Assembly (NCBI GenBank): GCA_964016875.1
Contig: OZ024723.1
Coordinates: forward strand, 11,313,343-11,377,342
DNA: 64,000 nt
Origin: Fallopia convolvulus
Taxonomy: Eukaryota; Streptophyta; Magnoliopsida; Caryophyllales; Polygonaceae
Reading direction: 5' to 3'
Within the stretch, counting starts at the first letter, position 1. Each line of letters opens with the position of its first letter. Made by a program: the position numbers and the translations under genes. The notes beneath the pieces were generated by a model. The model was not told the DNA's origin and made no database searches. It saw only the letters and a program-made list of their open reading frames with translations. Shown here in pieces: positions 38,690 to 49,928 of this stretch.

Positions 38690-38870
38690 ATTGATGAACA
38701 AATGCAAGTTCCGGATGAACAAATGCAAGTTTCTGATGAACAAATGCAAGTTTCTGATGAACAAATGTCAGTTTCTGATGAACAAAATACAAGTTTCTTA
38801 TGAACAAATGCCAGTTTCTGATGAACAAATGCTATGCCAGTTTGAATGAACAAATATGCACAAATGAATG
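38690..38870. repeat. ATGAACAAATGCAAGTTTC array in an intron of B
   Basis: About eight units related to the array at 36.7 kb (ATGAACAAATGCAAGTTTCTG). Smaller groups of the same motif occur near 34430-34490, 35262-35340 and 37255-37340. Confidence 0.9.
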
Positions 38871-39181
38871 AACAAAAGTCAACACAAGATCACTAACACT
38901 TTCCCACGCACGTATACGAAATCATTTCATGCAACTAACAAAGCCACAATCACCTATTGCAAAACTCAACATCAAAAACCAGGATAAAAACATCAAATAC
39001 GCACATGCACACACAATTTGTATTTTATTCAAGTGGTAGGACCAAAAATCGAGTAAAAAGAAAGTGACGATTCATGCATTTTTTTATTCAGAAAAGCACA
39101 AAACACCAAAATTGACACTATAAACTTCAAACAACTCAAATAAACACTAAAAAACACACAATTGATCAAACATTTAGTATA

Positions 39182-40464
39182 GAGTCCGGAACCTAAAACC
39201 ACCCGTAAAATACCCCATATTCCACTAAACCACCCCGAATATAACTATTTATTTTTAACCACCCGTAAAACACCCTCCGTTATCTCAATGCCACCTTCTG
39301 TTAATTGCCCCGTTAAAAATTTAAAAAACCTGTATATACCCTTGTCACTCTCCTTCTAATTGACACATAAATTAAACCCACAATTTCAACAACTCAATAA
39401 CTCCAGATCTAAGAAATCCAACATCTCCCGACTAATTTTGGAAACGAAATTCAATCTCAATAGCTCCAGATCAAAGAAATCCATTAATCTAAACGCATAA
39501 TTAAACCCACTATTTCATTTCATCATCATTTTCTCTTTGATTCTTAGTTTCAGATTTTGGGAGTGGGAGTAAAAAATAGAAAATAAAAAGGGAGGCAGAG
39601 AAGAAACAGAAGAGAAGAGATAGAGAGAGGTCGGAGAAGCAGGAAAGAAAAACAGTGTCGCTTCCAACCCCCATTTCAGAGGCACCGCCCAGCTCATGCC
39701 ATGGCTCATCGTCTTCATCTCTGTCACCTATGCTCTCTACACCGTCCGACTCATCTCCCACCGACATTTATGCTCCTCGTCCGCCGAATCCGCCGCCAGG
39801 TAGTGGCTTCTCTCCACCACCACTATTCAATTGACCTCAAGCCCTAACGATTCCTTTGAATCGATGGCGGAGGAGTCCGATTCGGACGCGAATTTGAGCC
39901 AGACTCGTCCGGAGACGCTTCCGCCGATGAGCATCTCGCACGTGGTCTTCGGCATTGCCGCCTCCGCCAAGCTCTGGGAGAAGCGCGGAGTCCGGAATGC
40001 ACAGCGTCGTCTGGCTCGATAGCCCGATGCGCTCGACTCCTCTCGTCGCGAAGCACTCCAGTCAGTCAAGATCTCCGGCGACACCTCAAAATTCGCGTAC
40101 CGGGACCGACATGGCCACCAATCGAGAACAAGGAGTTCAAAAGATCAATTTTGCAGACGAATTTGTAGACTTTGACGAGACAGAGAAGATATGCCAGTTG
40201 TGAAGGTTTCGAAGAACGAGAGGATTTTGGGAAGAGACATTGTCTGGTTTAGGGTTTAGTCGAGTAAAAGGAAAGTGATAAGGGTATTTTCGGGTTTAGA
40301 AGTATTATAAGGGTGGTTTTCTCGCTTTTTTAACGGGGCAACTAACGATGGGTGGTAAAGAGATAACGGAGGGTATTTTAGGGGTGGTTCAAAATAAATA
40401 GTTATATTCGGGGTGGTTTCGTGGAATATGGGGTATTTTACGGGTGGTTTTAGGTTCCGGACTC
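39182..40464. mobile_element. Pack-MULE with 138-bp terminal inverted repeats
   Basis: It starts GAGTCCGGAACC and ends GGTTCCGGACTC. The inverted repeats run 39182-39319 and 40326-40464 with only about a dozen differences. A perfect 9-bp target duplication, TTTAGTATA (39173-39181 and 40465-40473), is the Mutator hallmark. It has no transposase and carries a host gene fragment. It lies in the first intron of the Ulp1 gene of element B. Confidence 0.95.
39694..40110 (+). pseudogene. Captured fragment of a GT31-like (DUF604) glycosyltransferase
   Basis: The frame from 39694 reads LMPWLIVFISVTYALYTVRL, which looks like a type II signal anchor. A Ser-rich stem follows, then MSISHVVFGIAASAKLWEKR, the conserved opening of the plant DUF604 family of putative glycosyltransferases. 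The normal continuation is cut by a short deletion. A second frame then resumes with HSVVWLDSPMRSTPL. One in-frame TAG lies at about 39801. The GC content is far above the surroundings, as expected for a captured exon. Confidence 0.75.
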
Positions 40465-40920
40465 TTTAGTATATATACATTCGGCAAACACAAAATAAAA
40501 ACCTAGGGTTTTAGTAAATTTAAAACGAGAGATAAAAACCTTGATTCTCTTGAGATGAACTTTGATTCTCCATCTAGAACTGGATTGAGCTTTCTAATGG
40601 CGTTAATGGTAAGAATCAGGCTCGAAATCGCTCCGAAATAGCTTCGATTGAACAAATTCACGCTTGAACTGCTTGAAAACCGCTTCGAAAACTGTAAAAG
40701 TGAGTGAGAGAGAAATGGCAAGAGAAGAGAAGACGATGGAGTTTATAAAAAGCGCGTCTCCTAAACGCTCCGCGTGGCGCGTTTCCTTTTTTTACAGTTT
40801 TTTTTAAATAAGAGCAATCTCAACCGTCCGTGTGATACGATCGAACGGCCTGGGAGCTTTCTCAGTTCTCACACACGCGGGCGTTCCCACGAGACTCTTC
40901 TTCCTCAATAATTATTACTT

Positions 40921-41754
40921 AATAATTTTTCTAAAAATAGGGGAAATTTAGATAAAAAAAAATTTATTTATTAATATGTATGTGTATTCAGTTGAAAAGA
41001 CATGTTTCAAGAAATTATGCAGATACTTTCACCTATCTTTAACTCAGTTTTGCATGAGACTGTCACTTGATTATTTAAGTAATTAAAATTATAATGTTGA
41101 CAAATCATCAATTACAAATTACATATTTACAAGGATGAATGTTTTAATCCAAGATTAATTTTTTTTTTTGGTAGAATTTAATCCAAGATTAATTTTGTTT
41201 GTGAAGACAGATTTTTTTATTGTAAGAGTTAAATATGAACGAATGATAATATACAAGTATACAACATAAATATATTATAAAAATCCTTACATAAGTTATG
41301 ATCTAAACAATTTAGTGACAGAGTGATCTCTACAGAGTGTCATTAAAGATCCTGATTACGTTTTTTTTACTCCAAAGAAGGGGTGACTCACTAGACTTAT
41401 GTCATAAAGAGACAAGACCTGTTAGCTAAATTAGCAAGTTCTGGTATGGCACGGCTTTGTTGGAGAGAATCTTTGGAGTTGCACTTACTTCAGTTACTTG
41501 TTGAATTCTTAGTTTCCATTTATTAAATACAATGACTTGGACTTCAAATCTGAAATACTATACAAGTGAGGAACAAAGGGTCCTTACTTTTTGTCTTCAT
41601 TCATCACAAAAACAAACCTTTACATGATTTTCTCCAAGAAAGAAAAATCAGGATACAACAAACATAGTACACCATCAAAATCATAGAATGGTGAATTTCT
41701 CTCTTTAAATGTGTTAGTAGTATATTCTTGTTAACCCTAGGCAGCAGTCTGTTG
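40921..41754. other. Intergenic DNA downstream of the receptor-like gene
   Basis: AT-rich. The last 100-150 bp before 41755 are probably the 3' UTR of the receptor-like gene. I see nothing else. Confidence 0.5.
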
Positions 41755-44700
41755 CTACAAGTCCAAGACAAGCTCAGTCCATGCTAACGAGGATGATCTG
41801 AGCTCAGCCGAGATGGACAGATCAATCCGACTCTCCAACGTCGTACACAACTCACTGATCGGCGGTCTCTTTGCGGGGTCCGCTTTAACACAGTGGCTCA
41901 CCACTTCACACACAGTTTTGAGGTCTTCCATTTCAAAATGCTTAAGTTGTGGATCCACCATATCAGCCATGGCTTCTTGGTGTTCAAGGAAGTCTCTAGT
42001 CTATTAAAATGAAAGATAAAAAGTTCATCATCATCATCATCATCATTCAATCAATCTTTTCAAAAATATCGACACAAAGAAAAGAAAACTAACCCAATCT
42101 ACTAGAGAACCATGATCCTTTGAGTAAGGAGGTCTCCCACTGATTATCTCTAGTAAAAGAACGCCAAAAGCATACACATTACCCTTCATGTCAAGATGAC
42201 ATTCCTCAATGGAACTTGGCAGAATACAGAAGGCTCCATTGCTTCCTATGGAGTAGGAGTTTTTCTCTGATCTTGCAAAAATGGTTTTCCAACTCTCAAA
42301 GTCGACCAGCTGTGATGAGCACCAAAAATGGGTTACATTAAAAAGACGCTATGTAAATACGTTAAAGAGTTCAAAGAACAAAGCCGAAGTTCATACTTTG
42401 GGTGAAAAATCTTCTGTGAGATAGACAGAACTAGAATTCAGCTCAGAAATGGTGAATGGGGGGTCAAGTTCAGAGTGAAGGTATTTCAAACCCCGAGCAA
42501 TGCCAATGATTATTTTCATACGCCGTGTCCAAGACAGCTGGCAACCGTCCCCAACTGGAAGCATACAAAAGATCATCAACTCTCCAAAATAAAACATGTC
42601 AAAATTTTGAATAAGGGTTAGGAATGGTATTGAAATGGCAAGTTCACTTACAGTGCAGGTGTTCAGCAAGTGTTCCATTGGGTGCATATTCAAAAACCAA
42701 CATCCTTGTAAATGGGGAACCATCCTTACAGTAACCCAACAATTTACCCGTGTTATCGTGGTTTAATCTAGCTAAATCCACAGCCTGATACCACACCAAA
42801 AAAAAAATACCAACAATTCACATCTTCTCTAATGACATACCTCATTAAGAATATAGGAAAAAGGGTCAATTGTTACCTTTCGCAGGAAATATAGCTCATG
42901 ATAATCACTCCATTGTTCTTCTTTGATACAGAAGGATATAACTGCAATCTCAGGCCCACCTTTGATGATGCCTTTGTAAACAACGCTGTCCGGGGAAGAT
43001 CCAATAATGTTGCTAAAGTCCTCACAGGCTAATTCAAGCTCTGGCCTGCTGTATTTCTTAACATCCTTCAATACATCTGAAAAATGACCATTAAATTAAA
43101 ACTTCGTGGTGAACAAAAAGAAGAGGTAACAGAAAAATCATGTTTCATCCTTACCTACATGTATAGACAAGCAGTCCTTGTCATTTGCTGATTTCTTCCA
43201 AGGGATTATCATGGCTGATTTGGTGTTACACCTATGGAAAGCAATTATGATTGCAACAATAAAGCCAGCGCCCACCATGGTTCCTGTTCCTATTTCCACA
43301 CCTAGAATCCATGTCAGTTTAGACTTCCCTGGATGGGGCTTAGCTCCATTCTCTTGGGGTTTGTGCTCTGATCTACTACTAGCAGATGGATGTTTTTTGA
43401 CCGGTGCTGAAGGAGCTGAACTTGCACCTAAATAAACTCAGAACTTTTATTATGGGGTTTAGCTGATATTGTGTTACTAAATTAGCATTACATGATATTG
43501 ACTTATTGAGAAAGCACAAGTCAATACCACATTGTGAATTGGGCCGCTGTTTCACATTTTTCACTTCAAGGCAATTTCCTTGAAAGCTTGATCTGGCATA
43601 AGATGGTGAATTATGAGATATAATGCAAAAATGGTTGCTGAATGAATAATTGGAGATGTCAGATATCATACCGTGGGAGATACTGTAAACACTTTGGTAT
43701 GCTCCCCACAAAGAAGTTGTTGGAGAAATCTGCAACTTTCAGCTTGGATGAACGGCAAAAGCTAACAGCATTTCCTGGTGACACAAACCTGATAATCCAT
43801 AAATCAACTGATGAGAAGATGTCTATAAGTAGCATCCTCATTATGAGTAATTATTACATAGTACAATATGCATTTTTTTTGAGCAAAAATATTATCATAA
43901 ATTCACTGGATAACTCAGGTTCTACTTTGGACATATTTAACAGCAATAAGTTGGCATTATTTATGCTATATTTTCCGGGTGTAAATTTCCTTTTCTTTTG
44001 CAGTTAGGGCTCTTGCCACAAATGAGTAATTTTTTAATCTTTTACAGTATGAAAATTTTCCTTCATTCAAAAACCTAAAGAAAAATTTTGAGTGAGTATT
44101 ATTTCATAGAAGCATCTTCCGCATTAAAGGAGGATATGCATCATCAGTTCAACTCATAAGCATTTTAGAGAGAGGGACTTGCACAAAATATAACAATTTA
44201 TTTGAATAGATTCAGCTTGCAGCATAAGTTGCAAATACTAGTTCCCTCTAATCTCCAAGCTCATGTCATATATGAAAAGCGAATCAAGTTCAGATTTATA
44301 TAAAACTCCGGATTCAAAGTGATGCTGAAACTTATAATTAGTGTTATTCCTCTGCAAAATACGAGTACCATTGACACAAAACAATACAGATCCTTTATCC
44401 CATTCATGTGCCATCTCATGTCCCCCATTTCTCAAATTCTTAGCACATTGTCATTTTATAACATTTAGAGTGATTATGCAGATTCCCAGGAAGTTTAGAG
44501 GTTTTATCAAATGTTAATGACAATCAAGGCATCTTGAGGATGATAATGATAGTGCTTCACAGAAAACACCCGTACTTACATTCCATGAAAATTTGATGAG
44601 AACTCAGTGTCATTAACGCCTGGAACAATGCCTTGAAGCTTATTCCTATTCAAGCGAAGTTCCTGAAGGTTTTCCAAGTTGGCAAGTTCAGGTGGAATGG

Positions 44701-45596
44701 TTCCAGTTAATGCATTGGATTGGAGATTTCTGCAACGCATTAAAACAAATAGTAAGACAGCTAAACTTTTCACAGATTATGAATGGATAAGGAGTCCCAT
44801 ACATTTTAACCAAACTTTTCATATTCCCTATCTCGGGAGGAATCGATCCTGCCAATTGATTCTCTCCTAAATCGAAAACCTTGAGCTTCTTCAATGTCCC
44901 AATTTCTTTAGGAATGGCCCCAATCAAACTGTTACTATGCAGGATTCTGCGTATTCAAACCAAATTACAGATAAGGTAACAAAATAGTCAAGAAATCAGC
45001 AAAGAAAGCCAATTCCAATGCAAATAGTGATTTGAAGGCCCTTACAGTTGCTCCAAGTGTGTCAGCAGACCCAATTCAGGAGCAAGATATCCCTTTAAAG
45101 ACGAATTAGAAATGTTTCTGCAAAATGAGTTGATTTTCAAACCATCATTATGAATCCCAATAGTTGAGCATGGAACTTCACAAATTAAAATGAAACTTGA
45201 GAAAAATTCTTACAGCTTAACAACATGATCTCTAGATGATGAACAAGAAACGCCAGACCATTCACAGGGCTCTGGATCTAGACCATTCCAACTTGAGAAG
45301 ACCAGAAATGGGTCTTCATATATGGCTTCCTTGAAAGTAGTAAGAGCCCAAACTGAACAATAAACCCACATTTCCAATCAGGAAAATCATACACAGTTTC
45401 TCAACAATCTAAGCTTAACACTCAAGATTCCCAAAGAAACAATTAACCCTTTTAAACTGGGCAAAGCAGGACTAATTGAAAAATCAAAGATCAAATGTTC
45501 AGAAAACATACGTTCCTCTGAGACGAAAGATTCACCAGCTATGACAAGTACTCCAAAGAGGATCAAAATCAACTTAGCCCTAGCAGCTTCTCTCAT
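41755..45596 (-). CDS. LRR receptor-like pseudokinase, At1g63430-like
   Basis: There are 13 exons with clean GT-AG junctions: 45596-45512, 45352-45214, 45117-45046, 44946-44803, 44729-44580, 43788-43672, 43592-43528, 43427-43155, 43076-42877, 42784-42652, 42554-42397, 42309-42094 and 42000-41755. They join to 1998 nt, 665 codons plus stop. The protein has a signal peptide (residues 1-24), an N-terminal LRR cap (EPCEWSGVSC), about four LRRs (residues 75-200), a Ser/Pro-rich juxtamembrane part, a membrane span (WILGVEIGTGTMVGAGFIVA, about 296-320) and a kinase-like domain. Catalytic residues are missing: AVISFCIK in place of the VAIK Lys, PPFTISELNSS where HRD should be, and DFESW in place of DFG. 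It probably acts as a scaffold or co-receptor at the plasma membrane rather than as an enzyme. An upstream in-frame TTG exists, but the ATG matches the signal peptide. No lesions seen. Confidence 0.92.
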
Positions 45597-45842
45597 TCTT
45601 CCTTTACTAGCGCCTCTCCTCAATTAGACTACTCTTGATTACAAACTTGAAATCTCCCGCCACAAGGGACAAGAAATTACTATTTGGACCCCAAATTAAA
45701 TTGGGAAAATCAAAGCATTGTCAATGAAACAGGGAGATAGTGAACTGTGGAAAAGTGTATTAAAAAGGGGAAACGAAGTAGAGAGTGAAATCGAAGCTAA
45801 CCCATGACGCGTACAGTGGAGCAACAACCCAGCAGAAAGAAA

Positions 45843-45902
45843 GTTCAGTACAGAGAGATAAGAGGAAAGAAAATTCAGTACAGAGAGATAAGAGGAAGGA
45901 AA
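45843..45902. repeat. 30-bp tandem duplication
   Basis: TTCAGTACAGAGAGATAAGA is repeated with a 30-bp period, with one or two differences between copies. It lies upstream of the receptor-like gene. Confidence 0.85.
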
Positions 45903-46260
45903 GCTTGGATTCAAAGTGAGGCTTTTGTAGAGATACAGAAAGAAAGCGAATACGATGGGGAACAAAGAAAGCAAAGAGTGCAAATTATTACGAAATTTTG
46001 GTTATAAAGAAGAACCAAGAAAAGCAGAATTCTGAATATGGAGGGATACAGCCCATGGGATTTCGAGAGGTGGGTCATGAAGAATGTTGGGCATTGAAAT
46101 CAGCGGGGTTTTTTTTTTTTTTTTGGCTCCTTTCTCCTTTTCAGTTTCCAGATACTCCAGGTCTCCAGCTATTTGCGTTCGTAGAAATGTGGAAATTGGA
46201 ATTGTGGATTTCTTTCTTTTGTCGTAAGGTTTTTTTAGCCAATGACCACTAGGCAAGTTG

Positions 46261-46358
46261 GGGAGTTTAGGAAAAAAAATTGGTATCCTAAACTTTTGTA
46301 TCTTACTAGGGGAGTTTAGGAAAAAAAATTGGTATCCTAAACTTTTGTATCTTACTAG
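46261..46358. repeat. Perfect 49-bp tandem duplication
   Basis: The unit beginning GGGAGTTTAGGAAAAAAAAT and ending ATCTTACTAG occurs twice, apparently without a mismatch, so the duplication is recent. Confidence 0.9.
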
Positions 46359-47270
46359 CTATACCCGTTGTGCCTTGCACGACTACATGAATTTAATACT
46401 TAATTTATTTAATGAATATGCTATAAAATTTTACAATTGATGTCCTGTGAAACGGGGCCAAAATTATTAAGGTGAGTTCATTATAATTTTGATGGCTTAA
46501 TGATAATTTATTTATGCAAAAATATAAATTAAACTTATTTGAATTATTTACAAAAAATATAAAAAGGTAAAAATAATTTAAATTCTTGTAATGTTTTTTT
46601 TATCAAATTTAGTTCTTAAAAAAAATTCTTTAAAAAATAAAAATATACTTAATGAGAAACGATGAAAAAATATAAATAAAGAATGGATTTTTTATTGATA
46701 AGAAAATCATTTATATTTACATAAATAATTCAAAAGAAAAATTAAGGAAAATATAACGTAATTTTTTATATCAAAAGTCAATTTAGGCAAGTAATTATCT
46801 AGATTGAAAGTTCTATTTTTATCAAAACTTATTTAAGATAAATCTTTTACATAATTAGATAAAAAAATAAAGATAAAATAATTTTCTTTAATTTTAAATA
46901 AAATTCGAATTTAATTTTTTCATATAAATAGATAGAAATTTAATTGTAAAAACTAAATTAATATATCTATCTGAATATATAATATCTAATGTTCTATAAT
47001 TTATTTTAATTTTAGATAAAATATTTTAGAGCTATCATAATTCCTAATATATAATAGATAATCTCTTTATTTTAGATAGAATCTTTCATGGATTAATTTA
47101 TTTTATTTCTATATTATCCTAAAATAATATCAACATATATAAATTCCAAAAATAAAAAATCCTATGTGGCGAAATCCTAGGTGGCTTAACGTGGAAACGA
47201 CACTTAGGAAAATTCTAGGTGGCGCAACGTGGTGGCCTTATTCTTTGCGTCTTTTATATATATACATAGA
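46355..47270. mobile_element. Possible non-autonomous DNA element
   Basis: The left edge reads ACTAGCTATACCCGTTGTGC and the right edge TTTTATATATATACATAGA, wording I associate with a common class of non-coding plant elements. The interior is extremely AT-rich. No target duplication was confirmed and the family is not certain. Confidence 0.35.
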
Positions 47271-47784
47271 TTTTTGGTGTCATAAAAAAAATTTATTTTC
47301 ATGTTGCTATTCCTTAAATTTGTACAATGTTAGTTTCGTAGCCTAATTTTTGTAAAACCTAACTTCCATCCAATTTTATTGAATTTTTTTATTATAAGAA
47401 AATAGAAAATGTAATTCTTAACATTAATTAGTAAAAATCAAAACAAACGCTCAATATCACAAAATTACACACTTCTCCAACATCTTCAAACTAAAAGCAC
47501 GAGCGGCCGACGTCGGTGAGAGAGGAGGTCGGAGATGAAGTCGGAAGAGTAGCGGTGGGAGATGGTATTGACAACAGGTCCAACTCTTCGACCTCTACAC
47601 GTCTTCGTCCGAAATTGAGTTCAAATTTTAGTTTTAATATTAGTTTGAGTTCCAATTTGATTAATTATGATTTCGGGTTGGAATGAGAATTTCAATTTGG
47701 GAATTAGCATTTTCAATTGTAGTTGAAATTGGGGTACAAAGCAAAGCTAGGCTATTCAGTTAACTGGGATTAGATGAAATAAGA
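47271..47784. other. Intergenic stretch
   Basis: AT-rich, with a small GC-rich patch near 47500-47580. No gene recognised. Confidence 0.4.
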
Positions 47785-48212
47785 TGCAAACCTCGAATGT
47801 TTGAGTAAAGTCAGGCAACTTCAATAGTGCGCATGAGTAAGGCGATGCGTAAGCTCTCAGAAGGCACCCTCTTACTTGGGGCCCATGAAAAGGCTGCATT
47901 CTTGCGATTGAGCTCCGTCAAGGGATGAGCAATGGTGCTGAAATTTTTCACAAATCACCTGTAGAAACTGGCAAGCCCTAAGAAACTCCGAATTTGTGAC
48001 ACTGTTGTGGGCTCTAGCCAATCTCTTATTGCCTCAATCTTGCTCTCATCCATAGTCAGACCATCCCTAGTAACAACAAAAATAAGAAACATAGTAGACT
48101 TCGCACATAAATGACACTTCTTAAGATTAGCATATAATTGATCTTTCCTAAGAATAGACAAAACAAGTCGAAGGTGTTCAATGTGTTCAGACTCAGTTTT
48201 ACTATAAATAAG
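47785..48212 (-). pseudogene. G1 pol fragment: RT C-terminus and RNase H start
   Basis: The frame reads HIEHLRLVLSILRKDQLYAN, then LYANLKKCHLCAKS and SKIEAIRDWLEPTTVSQIRS. A connection segment follows (NFSTIAHPLTEL), then LPDFTQTFEVCI, where RNase H should begin. A stop near 47955 and later frame changes are present. This is the continuation of the RT at 57250-57570. Confidence 0.85.
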
Positions 48213-48363
48213 TGTTGAGTCGATGTTAGGAACTCACGTTCATTACATTGGAACAACGCCCTTGGTTTTGATAATGACAAACACCATAGGAACTAACACC
48301 CATTGCCAAGTATTTCTGAGTTTAACAGGTTGTGCGTCGCTGAACAAAACACAGAGAAACAAA

Positions 48364-48983
48364 TTCCCAAGGCATGGGAACTGAGGCAACGAAAGTTCCA
48401 ATGACAGGGGAACTCGATCAAGATGCGACCAACCTCAAGAAGTGAACCAAAGTTCCCACGAGAAGGGAACTAGTCAAGAAGAACAAGATTCCCTCACATC
48501 AAGAGAATTCTCAAGACAAGGGAACCGAGAAAACGAGAGTTCCCTATGAATGGGAACCGGCGCATGCGTGAAAGTGACATCTCAGCGCATTTTTAGGGAT
48601 CCTGTCTCGATCGGACAAAAGGGTGTCTCAGGCTTCAGACTGTGCAGCAGACCATACAATGAGCCATGTGATCTAAGATTTGACGAGGTTCAAATTCAAA
48701 TCAAATTCACATGTCAACATAAGTATCAGACTTGGAGAGCATGGCAAAAAGGGCATTTAGGACAAATGCCTCAAATGGATAAGTGTTGCACATCACGCCT
48801 ATTGAAACCCTTCAACAATGACCTTGCTCGACACTTTTCACAATCCTGAAATTGCCAAACACAAGAGTGAGAGCTAAAGAGCATATTGGTGAAGACCATC
48901 GCCTCGGTGAAAAGTCCCCGACGGCGAGCTAATCTCGACGACGGTGAAGAAAGAAAGAAGGAGTTCCCAAGTCTAAGGGGAAC
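48364..48983. repeat. Series of GTTCCC...GGGAAC palindromes
   Basis: Six short hairpins have GTTCCC-type left arms and GGGAAC right arms: 48364-48380, 48395-48413, 48452-48470, 48488-48524, 48539-48557 and 48963-48983. Single GGGAAC half-sites occur near 49145 and 49302. The loops differ in sequence, so only the arms are conserved. Confidence 0.85.
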
Positions 48984-49308
48984 TCAGTTGCAGAGACAGA
49001 GGTAGGAAAGTTTGAGTTTTATTTGTCTTCGATTGTGAGCATTCACCAGTGTTAGGGTTGAGAGAATACATTAGTGTTGCCTAGGGAGAGAGTCCTTGTA
49101 GGAACAGAGAAGTTTGCATTCGGACTTGTAACCTGAAGGCTAGGGAACTAAGAAATAAAGAAAAGGGAACTCATTCGAAAATCCTCCAAGCGGAGGTAGA
49201 GGTTTACTCACGCGATTAGTTGATCGTTATGAGGTTCCTCTATAAGGGAATTGTCTTAATCTATTTTATTTACCTATATGTTTGTTTATTCCGCTGCGTG
49301 TGGGAACT

Positions 49309-49914
49309 TGATGGCACCACACCGACATCTATATTAGCTGAGCAGGAGGAGGAGGCTATGAGTGTTCGCTCAGATGGGCCTATCACCCGTTCTCGAGCTA
49401 AGGCCATTGCTAGGGCTACTACTTCAGTCATTTTGAGAGCCCGACTACACTTCACTCAGCATATCGAGCCAGACATCTCCATATGCTCGGTAGCAACTTT
49501 GTGTGACGGATCATTATTGGCCTAGCCGAGCCTTAATCGGTGCATATGTATTTATTTATTTTATTGCATAATTTGACATTATTTATATTATCGTTATGTT
49601 TTTTTATTAGCGGACGTTGTGTCTCGTTTTGCATATCGGGACTAGTCCTTTTTTTTAGTAAGGAGCTTCTCTGTATAAAGCCCCTTACTCTTTTGTAAAA
49701 ACCTAGTTTTGGTTAATTGGAAATTGAGATTACTCTTTCCATTGGCCTTTACTCTCATTTGCTATCTTCCTCTCTTCCCTCTCATTCTACATTCACACAA
49801 ACTCCCAACAAAACTCGTTCTCAGATCTCTCTATCTAACGCCGCACCATTCGCTCGGCCCCTCTTGGCTTGGATCTCGAAGAGGACTTGCAAGACTGATC
49901 CTACAGAGCTATCA
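49309..49914 (+). repeat. 5' LTR of G2
   Basis: It starts TGATGGCACC and ends GCTATCA. It matches the 3' LTR with scattered substitutions and one or two short indels. It contains a copy of the frame encoding GPITRSRAK, the pol C-terminus. TATAAAGCCCC near 49675 is a likely promoter. Confidence 0.95.
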
Positions 49915-49915
49915 A

Positions 49916-49928
49916 TTGGTATCAAGAG
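49916..49928 (+). other. Primer-binding site of G2
   Basis: TTGGTATCAAGAG lies one base inside the 5' LTR and resembles the initiator tRNA-Met site TGGTATCAGAG, with an extra A. Confidence 0.75.

Larger units (their letters stand above)
33712..40573 (-). pseudogene. Ulp1-type cysteine protease gene of element B
   Basis: Exon 1 is 40573-40540 (34 nt, MENQSSSQENQ). Later exons (approximate) are 38629-38512, 38415-37346, 37254-37130, 37110-36987, 36652-35340, 35213-34992, 34790-34702, 34612-34499, 34333-34197 and 34095-33712. In order it has a basic N-terminus, the FYLGLPRGPRTISVP domain found in MULE Ulp1 proteins, a very long Glu/Lys-rich coiled coil (about 35340-36200), SPYMGRSVVL, and the Ulp1 domain. 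The triad is intact: His in TLSHYYCIALN, Asp in FHIIDNS, Cys in NKTDCGIFMMRH. The C-terminus is basic (LTRKAKNKK). Stops at 37894-37896, about 37117, 35690 and about 35636 indicate decay, but less than in A. Confidence 0.8.
29774..40920. mobile_element. Large MULE element B (FAR1-type transposase plus Ulp1 gene)
   Basis: It has the same convergent plan as element A. Provisional ends are AAGTAATAATTATT near 29774 and its inverse near 40907-40920. Inside them are GC-rich terminal segments sharing CTCAACCGTC (left near 29848, right near 40830) and GAACGG words. The terminal match is weak and I did not confirm a target duplication. Confidence 0.6.

Noticed and set aside
30303..38880. CRISPR-like array
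   Set aside because: The motif is too short (9-10 nt), spacing is irregular, the arrays sit in introns and the genome is eukaryotic.
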